Assembly: GCA_964453435.1 (NCBI GenBank)
Contig: CAYVQZ010000108.1
Location: 1-7,500, forward strand
Direction of reading: 5' to 3'
DNA length: 7,500 nucleotides
Origin: CAYVQZ01 sp964453435
Lineage (GTDB): Bacteria > Abyssobacteria > SURF-5
This document shows positions 6,685-7,500 of the stretch, piece after piece (the stretch's first letter is position 1; each line of letters starts with the position of its first letter). The position numbers were made by a program, and so were the translations under genes. The notes beneath the pieces were generated by a model, which saw only the letters and a list, made by a program, of their open reading frames with translations, was not told the origin of the DNA and did not search any database.

Positions 6685-7500
6685 ATGACCGTTTCACTGT
6701 TCATGTGTCCTCCCCATCATTTCGACATCGAGTATGAGATCAATCCATGGATGAGCCTGGAGCGAAAAGCCGACCGCGCGATGGCGCGGATGCAATGGCA
6801 GAGACTCTATCGGTTCCTCACGAGAGACCTGGGGCAGGCCGTGCATCTCATCGAGCCCGTTGCAGGGTTGCCCGATATGGTGTTCACGGCGAATGCGGGG
6901 CTGGCTCGGAACGGGAAGTTCGTGTCGAGCAATTTCCGCAACAGTGAACGAGCGGGAGAAAGCCCGCATTTCGAAGAATGGTTCAGGGAACATGGCTGCC
7001 TTGTGTATAACCTGCCTTCACACTATTATTTCGAAGGGGAAGGCGACGTATTGTTTGCCGATGACGAAAACGCGTATGCCGGCTACCTGATACGGTCCGA
7101 CGTGAACGCCCACGCGAAAGTCGCCGACATCCTGGGCGTCCGCATCGTGTCTCTTGAGCTTGTCGATCCCAGGTTCTACCATCTGGATACGTGTTTCTGT
7201 CCGCTGACTTCGGAAAGCGCAGTGTATTACCCGGAAGCGTTCGATCAGTACGCCCTCGAGGTGATCAGGGCGAATTTTCCGGACACGATCGAGGTTACTC
7301 GCGAAGAAGCAGAGCAATTCGTGTGCAATTCGCTCGTCGTCGGAAAGCATTATGTTCAGCCGAGGGGCGGAAGCAAAAAGCTGCGGGCCGCGCTTGAATC
7401 GAGGGGGTACGCGGTCCACGAATTCGATATGACCGAATTCATGAAGGCGGGGGGCGCAGTGAAATGCCTGGTCTTGCAGATCAAGGACACAGGACCGGGA
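6685..7500 (+). CDS. argZ: ArgZ-type arginine dihydrolase (guanidine-modifying enzyme family), 3' end outside window
   Basis: 272 codons are present and the frame is still open at the right edge. Little more should be missing, because the catalytic cysteine has been passed. It belongs to the amidinotransferase/dimethylargininase (GME) superfamily. Family motifs are NPWM near the start (20-23), PDMVFTANAG (63-72), EGEGD (117-121), FYHLDTCF with the probable catalytic H166 (164-171), CNSL (214-217), and GGAVKC with the probable nucleophile C261. The NPWM and FTANAG signatures point to the cyanobacterial ArgZ/AgrE type, which hydrolyses arginine to ornithine, CO2 and two NH3. Dimethylargininase or plain arginine deiminase is less likely. 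Next to an ornithine cyclodeaminase and PutA, it would feed arginine into proline and glutamate. ATG 6685 is the first start after the upstream gene; M7 (6703) is possible but would remove the beta-strand before CPP. The Shine-Dalgarno is poor (TGAAAAAC), so translational coupling is plausible. Confidence 0.93.
   Translation, partial: MTVSLFMCPPHHFDIEYEINPWMSLERKADRAMARMQWQRLYRFLTRDLGQAVHLIEPVAGLPDMVFTANAGLARNGKFVSSNFRNSERAGESPHFEEWFREHGCLVYNLPSHYYFEGEGDVLFADDENAYAGYLIRSDVNAHAKVADILGVRIVSLELVDPRFYHLDTCFCPLTSESAVYYPEAFDQYALEVIRANFPDTIEVTREEAEQFVCNSLVVGKHYVQPRGGSKKLRAALESRGYAVHEFDMTEFMKAGGAVKCLVLQIKDTGPG

Noticed and set aside
1..7500. CRISPR arrays, tRNA or rRNA genes, toxin-antitoxin pairs or defence systems.
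   Set aside because: Neither strand shows regular spaced repeats, cloverleaf-like segments or recognisable proteins of these kinds.

Overview
This window looks like the chromosome of a free-living, fairly GC-rich bacterium. I cannot place it to a genus. Three things fit a Gram-negative, Desulfobacterota-like or related uncultured lineage: a near-consensus sigma-54 promoter, an MshEN domain (typical of type IV pilus and type II secretion ATPases), and a PutA without a DNA-binding domain that resembles the Geobacter type. This placement is inference. All four genes are on the + strand and all have weak ribosome-binding sites.

Layout. Bases 1-130 hold two perfect 20-bp direct repeats, an inverted partial copy and an outward sigma-70-like promoter, and look like one end of an insertion element. 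Bases 130-496 have no convincing gene. They carry three head-to-tail 7-bp repeats, a sigma-54 promoter (362-377) and a leader hairpin. Bases 497-1957 encode an unusual fusion of an N-terminal MshEN domain (a c-di-GMP-binding family) to a MinD/FlhG-type ParA ATPase with a basic amphipathic C-terminal tail. Bases 1958-2464 are a long intergenic region with possible terminators, a promoter (2116-2144) and a hairpin-rich leader.

Bases 2465-7500 form a tight three-gene operon. It encodes bifunctional PutA (proline dehydrogenase plus P5C dehydrogenase), a LOR/SDH-type ornithine cyclodeaminase (TIGR00300-like), and an ArgZ-type arginine dihydrolase that runs off the right edge. Read as a pathway in reverse gene order, arginine goes to ornithine plus CO2 and 2 NH3, ornithine to proline plus NH3, and proline via P5C to glutamate. 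This is the route of the cyanobacterial AgrE/ArgZ fusion enzyme plus PutA, but here the two fused domains are separate adjacent genes linked to putA.

The main points of interest are the c-di-GMP-domain/MinD-like fusion under a probable sigma-54 promoter and the complete split arginine-to-glutamate operon. Functional assignments rest on motif and family recognition only; no search was run.
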